Shown here piece after piece: positions 1 through 7,860 of a stretch of DNA of 18,079 nucleotides. The position numbers were made by a program, and so were the translations under genes. The DNA comes from an uncultured Bacillota bacterium (GTDB taxonomy: Bacteria; Bacillota; Clostridia; Christensenellales; QAND01): positions 1-18,079 of the forward strand of contig CAJLPK010000027.1 of assembly GCA_905208455.1 (NCBI GenBank), read 5' to 3'. Below the pieces are notes generated by a model. That model did no database searches. It was not told the DNA's origin and saw nothing but the letters and a program-made list of their open reading frames with translations. Every line of letters begins with the position of its first letter. Position 1 is the first letter of the stretch.

Positions 1-1200
<1,200 letters not shown>

Positions 1201-1229
1201 GATTATACATTCTTATATTTTGTTTATTT

Positions 1230-1904
1230 TTATTTTGTATCAGATTTTTTAGTCTGTTTATGTGCAAATTCGCAAAAGATTTCACAGGGGCAGCCTTGGC
1301 ATTTGGGGTTTCTCGCGCTGCATACCCGGCGCCCATGCCAGATCAGCCAGTGATGTGCGATGCTCCATTGGTCCTGCGGGATATGCTCCATGAGCTGTTC
1401 TTCCGTTTTCTTTACATCCTTTGCATGCACCAGCCCTAGCCTGTTCGCAACGCGAAATACATGCGTATCAACAGCAATCGCATCCTGCCCAAAAGCGTTA
1501 GAAACGACTACATTGGCTGTTTTTCTGCCAACACCAGGCAGAGTCTGCAGCTCCTCTCGGTCCTCCGGCACCTTTCCATCATACTTCTCCGCTAAAATAC
1601 GGCATGTAGCTATAATATTTTTAGATTTGGTGGCATAAAACCCGCAGCTCTTGATATACGGCGCCAGCTCTTCGGGCGAAAGCTTTGCCATTGATTTTGC
1701 GTCTGGATAATCATGGAACAACGCAGGGGTTACCTTATTTACCTGCTTGTCCGTACATTGCGCAGAAAGAATGGTGGCAATCAACAGCTCAAATGGGCTG
1801 GTAAAGTCCAGACCAGGTTTGGCATCCGGATACGCCACCTTCAATGCATGCAGTATATTTGTATATCTCTCCTGTTCCTTTGCCGAAACTCTTTTTCTTG
1901 CCAT
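1230..1904 (-). CDS. nth: Endonuclease III (DNA glycosylase / AP lyase)
   Basis: Base-excision repair enzyme that removes oxidised pyrimidines and nicks the abasic site. At 224 residues it is close to the usual 210-220. Visible features are the helix-hairpin-helix LPGVGRKTA (122-130) with catalytic Lys128, VDTHVFRVANRLGL with catalytic Asp146, and a C-terminal 4Fe-4S loop C-X6-C-X2-C-X5-C (Cys195, 202, 205, 211) with one extra Cys207 inside the last spacer. The ATG at 1904 was chosen because AGGAGG lies 8 bases upstream; an in-frame start at 1949 would add 15 residues and lacks a comparable site. It follows the small gene at 1965-2261 by 60 bp and is probably co-transcribed with it. Confidence 0.97.
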   Translation of the reverse strand: MARKRVSAKEQERYTNILHALKVAYPDAKPGLDFTSPFELLIATILSAQCTDKQVNKVTPALFHDYPDAKSMAKLSPEELAPYIKSCGFYATKSKNIIATCRILAEKYDGKVPEDREELQTLPGVGRKTANVVVSNAFGQDAIAVDTHVFRVANRLGLVHAKDVKKTEEQLMEHIPQDQWSIAHHWLIWHGRRVCSARNPKCQGCPCEIFCEFAHKQTKKSDTK

Positions 1905-1964
1905 ATCGTCAGCCTCCTGTTTTTTCATTATACAGGGGCCTTTCGCCATTTTTCAACGATTTCG

Positions 1965-2261
1965 TCAACTATTTTTCAGAGACCTGACCAGCGTTTCCAT
2001 TTGCGCTCTCTGTTCCGGTGTCAGCATAGGGCCCACACTTTGCATAAAATTTTCCAAGCCCGCAGGATCAAACTGCCCCGCCTGCTTTTGCGCCCGAACG
2101 CGCTCAAATAGCTCTTTTTGCAAATCGTCCTTATCCCGGCCCTGGTTCTGCTCTACTGCACGGCGAATAAAGTCCTCTTGGCTTGGATCGATTTCCGGCT
2201 TTTTGGCAAACGGTTTTGTGCCTCCCATCCCGCTTTTTTTATCACGTAAATTTTTAGCCAT
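1965..2261 (-). CDS. Small conserved-looking protein of unknown function (98 aa)
   Basis: I do not recognise a family. The ATG has an excellent AAGGAGGAGG site. The protein is charged and probably soluble, with no signal peptide or membrane segment. It starts with a Lys/Gly-rich, likely disordered stretch (residues 1-25: MAKNLRDKKS, GGTKPFAKK) and continues with predicted amphipathic helices rich in Gln, Glu and Arg. The C-terminal part (about 60-98) contains FDPAGLENFM and LTPEQRAQMETLVRSL, resembling a short helical interaction module. It lies directly upstream of nth, so it may share the transcript, and is divergent from the Met-rich gene at 2379. Base composition matches the neighbours. 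Confidence 0.8.
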   Translation of the reverse strand: MAKNLRDKKSGMGGTKPFAKKPEIDPSQEDFIRRAVEQNQGRDKDDLQKELFERVRAQKQAGQFDPAGLENFMQSVGPMLTPEQRAQMETLVRSLKNS

Positions 2262-2276
2262 AAATGCCTCCTCCTT

Positions 2277-2296
2277 TTCTTACTGATTCTTACTGA
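2277..2296. repeat. Perfect 10-bp tandem repeat in a divergent intergenic region
   Basis: TTCTTACTGA occurs twice back to back between two divergent unknown genes, next to the ribosome binding site of the minus-strand gene. It lies in the 5' leader of that gene on the minus strand. It may be a regulator site or a simple replication-slippage duplication. Confidence 0.7.
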
Positions 2297-2378
2297 TATG
2301 CTATGCAGTCCTGCCTAAGATGTTTCCCCGGCACACTTTTTCTTTCTGCTGCATATCGTATGACAAGGAGGTGTTTGT

Positions 2379-2837
2379 ATGTCTACATTGCGCGCCCGGC
2401 ATCTACCCCGGCAGATCCCTGAGGCGCCCTCTCAGCCTAAAGGAACGGAAGCCAAAGCACAGGACCATCCTCAGGAAAGCGCGATTCCCATAAATACGCA
2501 AAACCAAGCGCAGGATCCAATGTCTGCTATGCTTCCGCAGCTTTTACGCTCTATGCCCAACGGAGAATCCCTCTCCAAAACGCTGCAGCAGATTAGCCAA
2601 ATGCAGTCGTTGATACAATCAGGCAGCAGCGGCAGCCTAGCCAGCTTGCTGCCCATGTTCATGGGACAGCCGAACGGCGCTTCTGCAGAGGGGGCTTCGC
2701 AGATGATGCAAATGCTTCCCTTGATGATGCAGCTCATGCAGCGTCAGCCAACAAATACGGAAGCTGATAAAAGCGCTTTGCCGTCCTCTTCTTTGTCTCA
2801 ATTATCCTCTCTTTTTTCTTTGCTGCAGGCAAAATAA
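2379..2837 (+). CDS. Met/Gln/Ser-rich protein of unknown function (152 aa)
   Basis: No family recognised. It starts at an ATG with AAGGAGG upstream and ends just before a strong terminator, so expression is likely. Residues 1-45 are polar and Pro/Gln-rich, probably disordered. The remainder is built of short amphipathic segments rich in Leu, Met, Gln and Ser, for example MLPQLLRSM, LQQISQMQSLIQ, MMQMLPLMMQLMQRQ, and a Ser/Leu-rich tail. There is no signal peptide or convincing transmembrane helix. Such composition suggests a helical, possibly self-associating protein. It is one of only two confident plus-strand genes here and is divergent from the small gene at 1965-2261. Reality as a gene is well supported, function is not. 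Confidence 0.75.
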   Translation: MSTLRARHLPRQIPEAPSQPKGTEAKAQDHPQESAIPINTQNQAQDPMSAMLPQLLRSMPNGESLSKTLQQISQMQSLIQSGSSGSLASLLPMFMGQPNGASAEGASQMMQMLPLMMQLMQRQPTNTEADKSALPSSSLSQLSSLFSLLQAK

Positions 2838-2847
2838 AAAATCCATG

Positions 2848-2878
2848 CAAAAAGCGGAGCTTATGCTCCGCTCTTTTT
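2848..2878. terminator. Bidirectional terminator between convergent genes
   Basis: The stem AGCGGAGC / GCTCCGCT (2853-2860 with 2865-2872) has a TTAT loop, with an A run on the left and a T run on the right, so it can stop transcription from both sides. It sits 11 bp after the plus-strand stop at 2837 and directly abuts the stop codon of the minus-strand peptidase at 2877. Confidence 0.9.
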
Positions 2879-4040
2879 ACTGTGTCAAAACCTCTATGGC
2901 TTTTTGCATCTGTGTATCCGTGGCATCTGTCAGCAGGCTCGGATCATTCTGTATATTCTCCGGCAAAGAGACCTCTATATCCGGCGTTACACCGACTCCA
3001 TGAATGGCGTTTCCGGTGGGGGAATAATAGGATGCTGTGGTTAGCTTTAGATACCCGCCCCAGCTTAAATTAAAGTGCGATTGGATAATGCCCTTTCCGT
3101 ACGTTTTTTCTCCTATGATCGTAGCCCGCTGGTTTTCTTTAAGTGCCACGGTCAGTATTTCTGAGGCAGAGGCAGAGTTCTGGTTGACCAGCACAGCCAT
3201 AGGGATTTCCATCGCCTTACTATCGCTTGTGTATTGCTTTTCATTCCCATTTCTATCACGTACGGAAATGATTGTTGCCTCCGGAAGCAGTCCATCGGCA
3301 ATCTCCACCGCATAATCCACAAATCCGCCAGGGTTATCCCGCAGATCCAGAATCATGGCCTGCATGCCCTGTTCCTGAAGCTGTGCTACCGCCTGCTGAT
3401 ACTCCTCCAAAGCGGATCCGCTGAATTCATCGATCTTGATATATCCGATGCTGTGATCCAGCATGCGGCTCGTGACATAGGTAATGTGTACCTCTTCACG
3501 CTGCACTGTAAAGTTCATCTCCTGGCCGTTTCTTGCAATCGTTATCTCTACAGATGTTCCAGCCTCTCCGCGGATTTTTCCCGTTACCTCTGAAAGATCC
3601 TTTGAGGAAGCTGTATTGATCTTCTCTCCATCCACCGCAACAAATATATCGCCCTTTTGCAGTCCCGCCTTCTGTGCCGGGGAGTCGTTGTATACCTGTG
3701 CGATCATCGCTTGCCAATCACTGTTAAAGGTTGTCAACACCCCGATACCCACATACGCGCCTTCCAGGCTTTGATTATAGCTCTGTTTTTCTTCCTCATT
3801 CATATAGGCACTGTATGGATCGCCAAGCGCAAGCACAGCACCGTGCAAAATACCCTCCTCAATCTGTTCCCGGGAAACCTCCTGATAATAGTTATTCTCA
3901 ATCAAGCTTGTGATCTCCGCCAGTTTTTTATCTTCTCCTCTGCCGCTGCGGCCGATCCAGAACCCCGCCCCGCAAGCCAGCAGCGCAGACAAACACCAGG
4001 CGACAACCAGCAGCGCGCCGTGATTTTTCTTAGATTCCAT
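2877..4040 (-). CDS. S41 family carboxy-terminal processing peptidase (CtpA/CtpB-like), PDZ-containing
   Basis: Membrane-anchored serine protease acting outside the membrane, of the C-terminal processing family. The 387 residues include one N-terminal hydrophobic anchor (about 9-30), a helical region with ALGDPYSAYM, a PDZ domain (about 90-182, with PAQKAGLQKGD) and the S41 core. The catalytic Ser is predicted as Ser291 in NSASASEI and the Lys as Lys316 in TYGKG. Their 25-residue spacing equals that of E. coli Tsp. LDLRDNPGG and GVGVTPDI are also typical. The ATG at 4040 has GAAGGTG upstream. It is monocistronic between two terminators. A second, more divergent S41 peptidase lies at 10591. 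Substrate unknown; in relatives such enzymes process envelope or spore proteins. Confidence 0.95.
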   Translation of the reverse strand: MESKKNHGALLVVAWCLSALLACGAGFWIGRSGRGEDKKLAEITSLIENNYYQEVSREQIEEGILHGAVLALGDPYSAYMNEEEKQSYNQSLEGAYVGIGVLTTFNSDWQAMIAQVYNDSPAQKAGLQKGDIFVAVDGEKINTASSKDLSEVTGKIRGEAGTSVEITIARNGQEMNFTVQREEVHITYVTSRMLDHSIGYIKIDEFSGSALEEYQQAVAQLQEQGMQAMILDLRDNPGGFVDYAVEIADGLLPEATIISVRDRNGNEKQYTSDSKAMEIPMAVLVNQNSASASEILTVALKENQRATIIGEKTYGKGIIQSHFNLSWGGYLKLTTASYYSPTGNAIHGVGVTPDIEVSLPENIQNDPSLLTDATDTQMQKAIEVLTQ

Positions 4041-4072
4041 ACAATGTGCACCTTCTTTATCTCAATAGAGGT

Positions 4073-4102
4073 ATCATATCATGTTTCCCGATTTCCATAC
4101 AA
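4073..4102 (-). promoter_or_regulatory. Probable promoter of the first S41 peptidase
   Basis: TTGTAT (4097-4102) and TATGAT (4073-4078) are 18 bp apart on the minus strand, just beyond the terminator of the upstream gene and about 32 bp before the start codon. Confidence 0.55.
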
Positions 4103-4110
4103 GCCTAACC

Positions 4111-4139
4111 AAAAAAAGGCGGGACTCTGCCCGCCTTTT
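4111..4139 (-). terminator. Terminator of the SH3/peptidoglycan-binding gene
   Basis: A 9-bp stem (AAAGGCGGG with CCCGCCTTT, 4115-4123 and 4130-4138) has a 6-base loop and is followed on the minus strand by a run of T. It lies 8 bp after the stop at 4147. Confidence 0.9.
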
Positions 4140-4146
4140 GTCATAA

Positions 4147-5487
4147 TCAGTTTCCCTCACGGTACGCTGCCAGTACCATGGCCTGATGGATAGGACACTG
4201 CTTATTGCCGCAATGTGTCTTGCTCTTATAGAAATGGATACAATGATGCCCATTGAAGCCGTTGCTGGTGATGCTCTGTCCGCCATGCGGCATGCCATTG
4301 ATGGAAGCGGCAAAAACACGGTTTCCATATACGACCCAAACAGCCCTGCGATCCCAGCTCCACGATCCTCCATAGACCGACTTCATGGTATCGGTATCCG
4401 CCTGTGTCAGCGGCTCAGAATCAATATGATTATGCCCGTACAGCCTGCGCTCTTTCCAGGACTTTCCGGTCTTTACATCAATCACAGTGTATTCAGCGCC
4501 CCGCGGAATGATCTTATTGACTTCGCTCCACTCCGTCATCTCTACGCGGCCCTTGACCTGGCTTTTTTCCGAAATAGTCAGGATAATGTCGTTATCCCCA
4601 TATAGGGAAGCCAGCGTTTGACCGCCTGCTACACCGTCTGCGCTGGTATCTGCGGCTTTTTGAAAGGTCTTGACTGCCTCTACCGTCGCATCATCATAGG
4701 TGCCGGAGGCTTCGCCGAGCAAAAATCCACGTTTGATCAGCTCCTCCTGTGCTTTGACAACCGCCTGTCCGCTCATTCCCTTTTTCAGGATGCGAACCTC
4801 CGTCTCTCCGGAAAACGCATTGGTTACGGAAATTTCATCCTTAGCTACATATCCGGATTTCCCGTCATAGGTAACAGCATACCATCCCGGCTCAAAGTCC
4901 GTAACCTGTACGCCATTGCCACAGCTTAATGCCAAAACCTCGGCCGATGCTGCATCGGCTGTTTCCCTCATCACTGTGCCATCGTGCAAAATGGTGCCGT
5001 TTCTGCCGTCATCCCCGATGACAAACAAACAACTCTGGTGCACGAACCCATCCATAATGCCGAATTTGACACGATACCATTCTCCCTCCAGCGCCACGAC
5101 CTCTACCGTGGTGCCTTCAGCCAGCTGCGTCAATTCCTCGGCCTCCTTGCTTGGCTCTGCACGCAGCCTTGCATCCTCCACGAAAACGCGTGCTTTCCCT
5201 GTTTCCGTGGAGGCCAGGTCTTCTTTATCCTTCAATAAGCCAATATCAATCTCTGTGTCGCCATTATCCACGACACCCTCTTCTTCCCCGGATCCACCTA
5301 CGAAAAACAAGGGGTTGCCGGAATCCAGCGCATTGATGGCTTCCTCTTCCGAGGCATGTACTTTGCGTTCTGTTTCCGACGCGTCGGCCGCTTCCGTGCC
5401 TGCTGTATCCTCTGCCGCGCCTGTTGTTACCAAACAGGCCATTGTAGCGGCACACAGCAGCCAAGCGACCAGCCTTTGTTTTTTCAT
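4147..5487 (-). CDS. Secreted SH3 / peptidoglycan-binding protein with a conserved Cys/His-rich C-terminal domain
   Basis: The 446-residue exported protein has a signal peptide (1-25, Lys-Lys-Gln-Arg then a hydrophobic core to TGAAE) and an acidic linker (26-96). Two bacterial SH3 repeats follow (about 98-156, with ARLRAEPS; about 163-221, with GWYAVTYDGKSGYV). Next are a peptidoglycan-binding type 1 domain (about 236-296, LKKGMSGQAV, FQKAADTSADGVAG) and a C-terminal domain (about 312-446). The last carries SWSWDRRAVWV, INGMPHGG, GHHCIHF (413-419), THCGNKQC and HQAMV. I recall this C-terminal module from other clostridial wall proteins but know of no proven activity; the HGG...GHHCIHF pattern loosely resembles an L,D-transpeptidase HG...SHGC site. 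Start: ATG with AAGGAG. Monocistronic. Confidence 0.85.
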   Translation of the reverse strand: MKKQRLVAWLLCAATMACLVTTGAAEDTAGTEAADASETERKVHASEEEAINALDSGNPLFFVGGSGEEEGVVDNGDTEIDIGLLKDKEDLASTETGKARVFVEDARLRAEPSKEAEELTQLAEGTTVEVVALEGEWYRVKFGIMDGFVHQSCLFVIGDDGRNGTILHDGTVMRETADAASAEVLALSCGNGVQVTDFEPGWYAVTYDGKSGYVAKDEISVTNAFSGETEVRILKKGMSGQAVVKAQEELIKRGFLLGEASGTYDDATVEAVKTFQKAADTSADGVAGGQTLASLYGDNDIILTISEKSQVKGRVEMTEWSEVNKIIPRGAEYTVIDVKTGKSWKERRLYGHNHIDSEPLTQADTDTMKSVYGGSWSWDRRAVWVVYGNRVFAASINGMPHGGQSITSNGFNGHHCIHFYKSKTHCGNKQCPIHQAMVLAAYREGN

Positions 5488-5566
5488 TTGATCTCCTTCC
5501 TTCCTGTGTTATAGCCAAAACTTATGTTCCAGACGTAAACATCACGAATTTCCAGCGCCTAAAGTT

Positions 5567-5583
5567 TGCCATTGTTCTTGGCA
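5567..5583. promoter_or_regulatory. Dyad at the transcription start of the SH3 gene
   Basis: TGCCA and TGGCA form a perfect 5-bp inverted repeat with a 7-bp spacer, immediately downstream of the -10 box and spanning the expected start site. It could be a repressor operator. Short arms make chance a real alternative. Confidence 0.35.
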
Positions 5584-5584
5584 T

Positions 5585-5613
5585 ATTATACGGGGCAAGA
5601 TTTATTCGGTCAA
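5585..5613 (-). promoter_or_regulatory. Strong sigma-A promoter of the SH3/peptidoglycan-binding gene
   Basis: TTGACC (5608-5613) and a perfect TATAAT (5585-5590) are separated by 17 bp on the minus strand. The expected leader is about 90 nt before the ATG at 5487. Confidence 0.8.
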
Positions 5614-5702
5614 ATGAGATAACAGGAGAATACGCGAGTATATAGCCGATAATCTAAATATTTGGCCAATTTCCTCACTATTACAAAATTGTTACATTTC
5701 TT

Positions 5703-6254
5703 TCAAATTTCCGATAATCTTTGTTTTATCGACAAAAAATCATCAAACGAATCAGGCTTTTTCTTAGCATCTCTCAGCAAAGCAGCCGGATGGAAGGTGG
5801 CCATGACCTGCCGTCCCTGCTTTTCAAACCACTGCCCCCGTACCTTTGTGATCCTCATGTCCTTGGAGAACCAATGATTCAGCGCCGTTGCGCCCAGCAA
5901 TACAATGATCTTTGGATCCACGATTTCGATTTGGCGTTCCAGATAGCCCATACAAGCAGCCACTTCGTCTGGCTTTGGCACACGGTTGGCAGGCGGTCTG
6001 CATTTTACAATGTTTGCAATGTAAACATCTTCTCTCCTTAGGCCGATGGTATCCAGCATCTGATCCAACAACTGGCCTGCCGCGCCCACAAAAGGAAGCC
6101 CTCTCTTATCTTCCTCGGCACCCGGCCCTTCCCCGATAAACATAATTTTTGCCTGCAAATTTCCATCCCCCGGCACCACGTTTGTACGTGCCTGGCACAA
6201 CGGACATGCCTGGCAGGTCTCTATTTCTTGCAGCAACGCTTGATAATTTTCCAC
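5703..6254 (-). CDS. Family 4 uracil-DNA glycosylase (4Fe-4S)
   Basis: Removes uracil from DNA produced by cytosine deamination. The 183 residues match the short family 4 enzymes. Motif A is GEGPGAEED (41-49), followed by PFVGAAGQLLD, NIVKCRPPANR and, near the C terminus, motif HPAALLR (155-161). The four cluster cysteines are Cys14, Cys17, Cys85 and Cys101, the spacing expected for the 4Fe-4S type. The start is a GTG at 6254, with AAAGGAG 7 bases upstream overlapping the folD stop codon. It is the third gene of fchA-folD-udg, only 12 bp after folD, so translational coupling is likely. No clear terminator was found downstream. Confidence 0.95.
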   Translation of the reverse strand: MENYQALLQEIETCQACPLCQARTNVVPGDGNLQAKIMFIGEGPGAEEDKRGLPFVGAAGQLLDQMLDTIGLRREDVYIANIVKCRPPANRVPKPDEVAACMGYLERQIEIVDPKIIVLLGATALNHWFSKDMRITKVRGQWFEKQGRQVMATFHPAALLRDAKKKPDSFDDFLSIKQRLSEI

Positions 6255-6266
6255 GTTTCTTCTCCT

Positions 6267-7118
6267 TTATCCTATGGTACGCTCAGCCGCTTTGACCACA
6301 TGCTCCAGCAGCAGCCAGCTTGTGACCGCCCCCAAGCCACCGGGCACCGGCGTAACCGCCTCCGCCTTTTCCATGGCTGATGCAGTATCCACATCCCCGC
6401 ACAAGCCGCCTTGCTCATCCACATTGATGCCAACATCCACCACAACAGCACCCGGCTTTACATAGTTTTTATCGATCATGCGGGCCCGTCCAATCGCCGT
6501 TACCAGCAAATCAGCCTGGGCACATACCCCCGGCAGGTTCTCCGTGGCACTGTGGCAAACCGTCACGGTAGCATTTTTCTCAAGCATCAGCATGGCCAAT
6601 GGTTTTCCTACGACCAGGCTGCGGCCCAAAACCACGGCATGCTTTCCCTTCCAGGCATACTGCTCAAAGGAAAGAAGCCGCACTACGGCCTCCGCCGTAC
6701 AAGGGGCAAATCCGTCGCTTTCCCCCATAAATACCTTGGCCAGACTGCCTGGCGTCATTCCGTCTATATCCTTTTCAACAGCCATTGCCCGAATCACAGC
6801 ATCCTCATCGATGTGCTTCGGCATTGGACGGAACAATAAAATACCATGCACAGCAGGATTCTGATTCAACATTGTAAGCGCCTGTAAACACTGCTCTGTT
6901 GTGCTCTCCTGCGGAAGCACGATTTTTTCCACAGCTATGCCGACTTGCTCTGCCTTTTTGACGGCAGAACGCTCATAGGCAATATCATCTTCCCGTTCTC
7001 CGACACGTAAAATGCCAAGGCCTGGGTGTATCTGCCGGGCACGCAGCGATTCAACAGAAGCCTCGATCCCGCATCTGATTGCCTTTGCACACGCCGTACC
7101 TTTCATCAATGCTGCCAT
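6267..7118 (-). CDS. folD: Methylenetetrahydrofolate dehydrogenase, FolD family, with a degenerate cyclohydrolase site
   Basis: FolD normally oxidises 5,10-methylene-THF and hydrolyses the methenyl product. At 283 residues it is full length, with GRSLVVGKPLAMLML (165-179), KDIDG (116-120) and PVPGGLGAVTS (257-267). The active-site segment AYERSAVKKAEQVGI (47-61) keeps Tyr48. However, the position four residues later, occupied by the essential Lys in E. coli (Lys54) and human (Lys56) enzymes, is Ala52. The usual VQLPLP segment reads LLFRPMP, so the conserved Gln is Phe96. By family knowledge these changes should abolish or cripple cyclohydrolase activity while leaving the dehydrogenase. The gene overlaps the end of fchA by 13 bp. 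ATG start with GGAGGAAG upstream. Confidence 0.95.
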   Translation of the reverse strand: MAALMKGTACAKAIRCGIEASVESLRARQIHPGLGILRVGEREDDIAYERSAVKKAEQVGIAVEKIVLPQESTTEQCLQALTMLNQNPAVHGILLFRPMPKHIDEDAVIRAMAVEKDIDGMTPGSLAKVFMGESDGFAPCTAEAVVRLLSFEQYAWKGKHAVVLGRSLVVGKPLAMLMLEKNATVTVCHSATENLPGVCAQADLLVTAIGRARMIDKNYVKPGAVVVDVGINVDEQGGLCGDVDTASAMEKAEAVTPVPGGLGAVTSWLLLEHVVKAAERTIG

Positions 7119-7738
7119 AATGCTTCCTCCACTTTTTCCACCAGCGCATCGCAGGTTTGTACAGTCTTTATCAGCAATGCGTTGCTTTGCTCATACAGCT
7201 GCTGTGCTTTCTCTTTTTCCTGCATCAGCTGCGCATTGATCCATACATTCATCGCAGCACAGTGAACGCAGGCTCTCGCCATTGCGGCCGCACAGCCAAG
7301 ATCGCTTTGTACCAGCTTGCTAATGCTTTCCTTCAGCGCTTCCAGCGTCTCTGCCACCGCAGCGCCAAGCTCCAGAATCCTCATGGGCGGCTGTGCAGCC
7401 TGCCATAAGCAGCGTTCCAGCACCTCTTGCTTGGCCTTCTTTTGTTCTGGCGTTTCCGCCGGCATGCCATAGGCTTTGGACAGCGGCTCGAACGCCTGCG
7501 CATCCTCCTGCATACAGTCCAAAAGGGCATCCCGATCATGTATAAGCAGCTGCAATTTTTCCTTCAGCATTGGCTCTACCGATACAAATTTCTTTTTTCC
7601 TAGGGTCAAATTGGCAGCCATGCCACCCAGGCAGGCCGCCAGCGCGCCTGCCAAAGCACTGACACCGCCGCCGCCCGGCACCGGGCTTTTGCTCATCAGT
7701 GCAACGGAAAAATCTTGGATGGATTGTTCTTCTAACAT
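7106..7738 (-). CDS. fchA: Cyclodeaminase/cyclohydrolase family protein, probable methenyltetrahydrofolate cyclohydrolase
   Basis: Small folate enzyme that hydrolyses 5,10-methenyl-THF to 10-formyl-THF; some relatives are formimino-THF cyclodeaminases. The 210 residues are typical for the stand-alone form. The signature PVPGGGGVSALAGALAACLGGMAANLTLGKK lies near residues 19-50 (glycine-rich loop plus helix), and ACVHCAAMNVWINAQLM lies near 160. It is all-helical and soluble. ATG start with AAGGAG. It is the first gene of the operon with folD (13-bp overlap) and the uracil-DNA glycosylase. No histidine-degradation genes are visible, so the cyclohydrolase role, complementing the altered FolD, is the better fit. 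Confidence 0.9.
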   Translation of the reverse strand: MLEEQSIQDFSVALMSKSPVPGGGGVSALAGALAACLGGMAANLTLGKKKFVSVEPMLKEKLQLLIHDRDALLDCMQEDAQAFEPLSKAYGMPAETPEQKKAKQEVLERCLWQAAQPPMRILELGAAVAETLEALKESISKLVQSDLGCAAAMARACVHCAAMNVWINAQLMQEKEKAQQLYEQSNALLIKTVQTCDALVEKVEEALWQH

Positions 7739-7764
7739 GGTTATCTCCTTTTCCTCTTTTGTTT

Positions 7765-7793
7765 ATTGTACCAAGGCATCAAGGAAAACTCAA
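7765..7793 (-). promoter_or_regulatory. Promoter of the fchA-folD-udg operon
   Basis: TTGAGT (7788-7793) and TACAAT (7765-7770) have 17-bp spacing on the minus strand. It lies immediately downstream of the ptsI terminator, marking the start of an independent unit. Confidence 0.7.
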
Positions 7794-7810
7794 TCATTGC
7801 AAAACCACAT

Positions 7811-7842
7811 AAAAAGGCCGGACACAACGGTCCGGCCCTTTG
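7811..7842 (-). terminator. Terminator of the EIIA-ptsH-ptsI operon
   Basis: The stem GGCCGGAC / GTCCGGCC (7816-7823 with 7830-7837) has a 6-base loop and is followed on the minus strand by TTTTT. It lies 18 bp after the ptsI stop. Confidence 0.9.
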
Positions 7843-7860
7843 CCACTGCTTACATAAGGC

